A stretch of DNA of 33,199 nt, taken from a virus. The DNA lies in IMG/VR virus record IMGVR_UViG_3300017971_000588, positions 1 through 33,199 of that record; one strand, given 5' to 3'. The position numbers and the translations under genes are program-made. Below, piece by piece: positions 31,991 through 33,199 of this stretch. The first letter of the stretch is position 1, and each line of letters begins with the position of its first letter. The notes under the pieces were generated by a model, which was given only the letters and a program-made list of their open reading frames with translations, had not been told where the DNA came from and made no database searches.

Positions 31991-32218
31991 TTATTTCTCC
32001 TTTATGATGTTTTCAAATTTAGTTTTTAATTTTTCCCTATCTGATTTTAAAGATAAATATTTACAATCAAAGCAATATTTATCGATGTCATCATCATTAA
32101 TATAAGGGCAATGTTTGACGCATACATAATCATCAACCGCATTATACATTCTTTCAATCAAATCGATATAGTCAATTGTTTTCCTATTTCTTAATTCGTT
32201 AAATATTTCTTTATCCAT
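31991..32218 (-). CDS. Small cysteine-containing hypothetical protein
   Basis: 75 residues with four cysteines in the middle ([11 protein letters not shown], then KYCFDCKYL), a spacing compatible with a metal site. The ends are helical and charged. A GGAGAGG motif precedes the ATG by a normal distance. It ends 2 nt before the pentapeptide-repeat gene, so the two are probably translationally coupled. No family is recognised. Confidence 0.6.
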   Translation of the reverse strand: MDKEIFNELRNRKTIDYIDLIERMYNAVDDYVCVKHCPYINDDDIDKYCFDCKYLSLKSDREKLKTKFENIIKEK

Positions 32219-32243
32219 TATCCTCTCCTAACATGTGATCCTT

Positions 32244-32702
32244 TTATGAATCAATAATCTTGTTGGCTGTTTCTATTATTGAATTGTTATACTCACTAAA
32301 ATCAAAATCTTCTGTTTCAAGATTCATTAAATCATCAATCATAATCTTTAAATTGCTAATATCCTTTTCTGTTAATTTAACATTATCCATATACACACCC
32401 CCTATTGCTTTGAGTATTTTGGCTTTTACTCTTTCTTGAAGCTCAATCTTCTCATAATTAGCACATTCATAAGGCAAATCTTCTTCTGTTCCTTCACATT
32501 TTGCTCCACAATCTGAACAGGGGCATAATTCATCATCAACAACACTCAACACCTTTTTCAACTTTGCGTTTTCTTCTCGCAGGGCTGTTTCGAGGTCTTT
32601 GACTTGATTTTGATAATCTAATAAATCAGGTGGGAAAAATCCATCGGTTTCATGTATATTCCTATCCCTTATATCTTGTATTTTCTTTTCTATTTCTTGC
32701 AT
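32244..32702 (-). CDS. Cysteine-cluster, coiled-coil hypothetical protein
   Basis: 152 residues. The N-terminal 50 residues look coiled-coil (EIEKKIQDIRD, then DLETALREENAKLKKV). A cysteine cluster follows, CPCSDCGAKC and then YECANYEKIEL, about residues 60-85, plausibly binding zinc. The rest is helical and acidic. A GGAG motif lies 5 nt before the ATG. Such small Cys-cluster proteins with leucine-zipper-like starts are common in phage accessory regions and have no settled function. It is part of the minus-strand accessory run. Confidence 0.65.
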   Translation of the reverse strand: MQEIEKKIQDIRDRNIHETDGFFPPDLLDYQNQVKDLETALREENAKLKKVLSVVDDELCPCSDCGAKCEGTEEDLPYECANYEKIELQERVKAKILKAIGGVYMDNVKLTEKDISNLKIMIDDLMNLETEDFDFSEYNNSIIETANKIIDS

Positions 32703-32711
32703 GAGGTCTCC

Positions 32712-32903
32712 TTATTTGATTTTTAATATTTTTTTAAAATTTTTTTCAATTTCATTTACCATCGCTAACGCACCTTTACCAAATTCAGTGTTACCCCAAG
32801 CAAACTTTCTAAAAACAACGTCATACATGTCTAATATTGTTTTCTCTGAATCCAAAGTTTTTAGATTTAATCTTATTTCATCTTGTAATTTCTTATAATC
32901 CAT
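32712..32903 (-). CDS. Small helical hypothetical protein
   Basis: About 63 residues, not recognised. It is charged and probably all-helical, with no cysteines and no membrane segment. Two in-frame ATGs exist, at 32909 and 32903. The second sits 8 nt after a GGAGG motif while the first is only 2 nt from it, so 32903 is the better start. It is the first complete gene of a run of small, closely spaced accessory genes upstream of the terminase, probably cotranscribed. No role can be assigned. Confidence 0.6.
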   Translation of the reverse strand: MDYKKLQDEIRLNLKTLDSEKTILDMYDVVFRKFAWGNTEFGKGALAMVNEIEKNFKKILKIK

Positions 32904-32915
32904 ATACATTACCTC

Positions 32916-33199
32916 CTATAACTGGACTTCGCCTATAACTCTGATTTTCTTTGCACGAACTTTGCCATCCTGTACTGTTATAATATCAGCTAAATCTACC
33001 TCGACGGATATTAATGTATCACCTTCACCCCAATAATTCGGTTCGGATATATGTATTCCGCTTCCGCATGACGCTGATTTATCTTTGTTGTAATTTTTTA
33101 CTGATTTAAGTTTTTATATATATCGATGGTTAATTTATTGTGTTCTATTCTGGCATCTCCGTAGACCAGTGCATTTTCGAAAACCCATGTATCTCCGTA
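32916..33199 (-). pseudogene. Frameshifted YGDA-repeat protein with rIIB-like C-terminal domain, 5' end outside window
   Basis: Two minus-strand frames form one apparent protein. The upstream frame, from the window edge, reads a repeat of the type YGDxWVxxNAxVYGDAxI, common in phage repeat proteins. It hits a stop just after an A5 run at 33111-33115. One base back, the next frame continues with CGSGIHISEP and ends with KVRAKKIRVIGEVQL. This resembles the C-terminal domain of many phage rIIB-like or hexapeptide-like proteins, which I recognise only by pattern. Adding one A to the run would join the halves smoothly. The gene may be decayed, or the run may be mis-assembled. The stop at 32916 lies just upstream of the ribosome binding site of the next gene. 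Function is unknown. Confidence 0.55.

Noticed and set aside
1-33199. tRNA, rRNA, insertion sequence, integrase, attachment site or alternative genetic code
   Set aside because: I found no cloverleaf-like run, transposase or integrase motifs or terminal repeats, and TGA, TAA and TAG all act as normal stops.

Overview
The window is a contiguous, clearly AT-rich stretch of a tailed bacteriophage genome or prophage. Every protein gene I can support reads on the minus strand, so biological order runs from base 33199 down to base 1. A large terminase, portal, head-morphogenesis protein, capsid, tail terminator, tail tube, tail chaperone and tape measure are present. No sheath protein or contractile baseplate is visible, so a long, non-contractile (siphovirus-like) tail is the best reading. 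Start sites carry strong GGAGG-type ribosome binding sites and promoters are sigma70-like (TTGACA/TTGACT, 16-17 nt spacer, TATAAT-like). The spanin-like pair suggests a Gram-negative host, but the host cannot be named from the sequence. No integrase, repressor, DNA polymerase or tRNA is seen, and genes run off both ends, so the genome is incomplete here.

Layout in transcription order. (1) 33199-30512: small accessory genes, including a frameshifted repeat protein at the edge and a 19-unit pentapeptide-repeat protein. (2) 30511-26840: a 27-codon membrane ORF, the large terminase, then an overlapping trio of RNA ligase, 56-residue SH3/KOW-like protein and DEDD exonuclease with a zinc ribbon. 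(3) 26798-25953: three small genes ending in a terminator. (4) 25868-23273: a promoter, a portal protein with an HNH-type zinc domain fused to its C terminus, and an SPP1 gp7/Mu F-like head-morphogenesis protein. (5) 23268-19745: an insertion of mostly unrecognised small genes, including a minimal HIT-like protein. (6) 19637-17178: a terminator and promoter pair, then one long gene fusing prohead protease, acidic coiled-coil scaffold and major capsid protein. (7) 17122-9025: neck, connector and tail genes, with LamG-like, repeat-bearing and sialyltransferase-like proteins mixed in, then tail tube, a tail chaperone with a -1 frameshift, and the tape measure. (8) 9025-2757: tail tip, dominated by a 1360-residue protein with a seven-repeat propeller-like region and a parallel beta-helix. 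(9) 2746-1007: a probable lysis region (XhlA-like, DUF5675, holin-like, overlapping spanin-like pair), closed by a terminator. (10) 865-1: a ribbon-helix-helix-like regulator with its own promoter and operator-like repeats, followed by two tandem pentapeptide-repeat genes.

Two late units, portal and capsid, start from nearly identical promoters and both appear to use TTG start codons 10 nt after a GGAG motif. The only supported plus-strand transcription unit is a promoter-terminator pair at 1552-1642 that would make an RNA of about 57 nt.

The most notable points are the tail-chaperone frameshift (A AAA AAG within an A9 run), the plus-strand small RNA, the portal-HNH fusion, the protease-scaffold-capsid fusion, the RNA ligase/exonuclease cassette, the sialyltransferase-like gene inside the tail module, and the pentapeptide family with homogenised 30-bp repeats. 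Two other genes are broken at A runs, so homopolymer errors in the assembly must be kept in mind.
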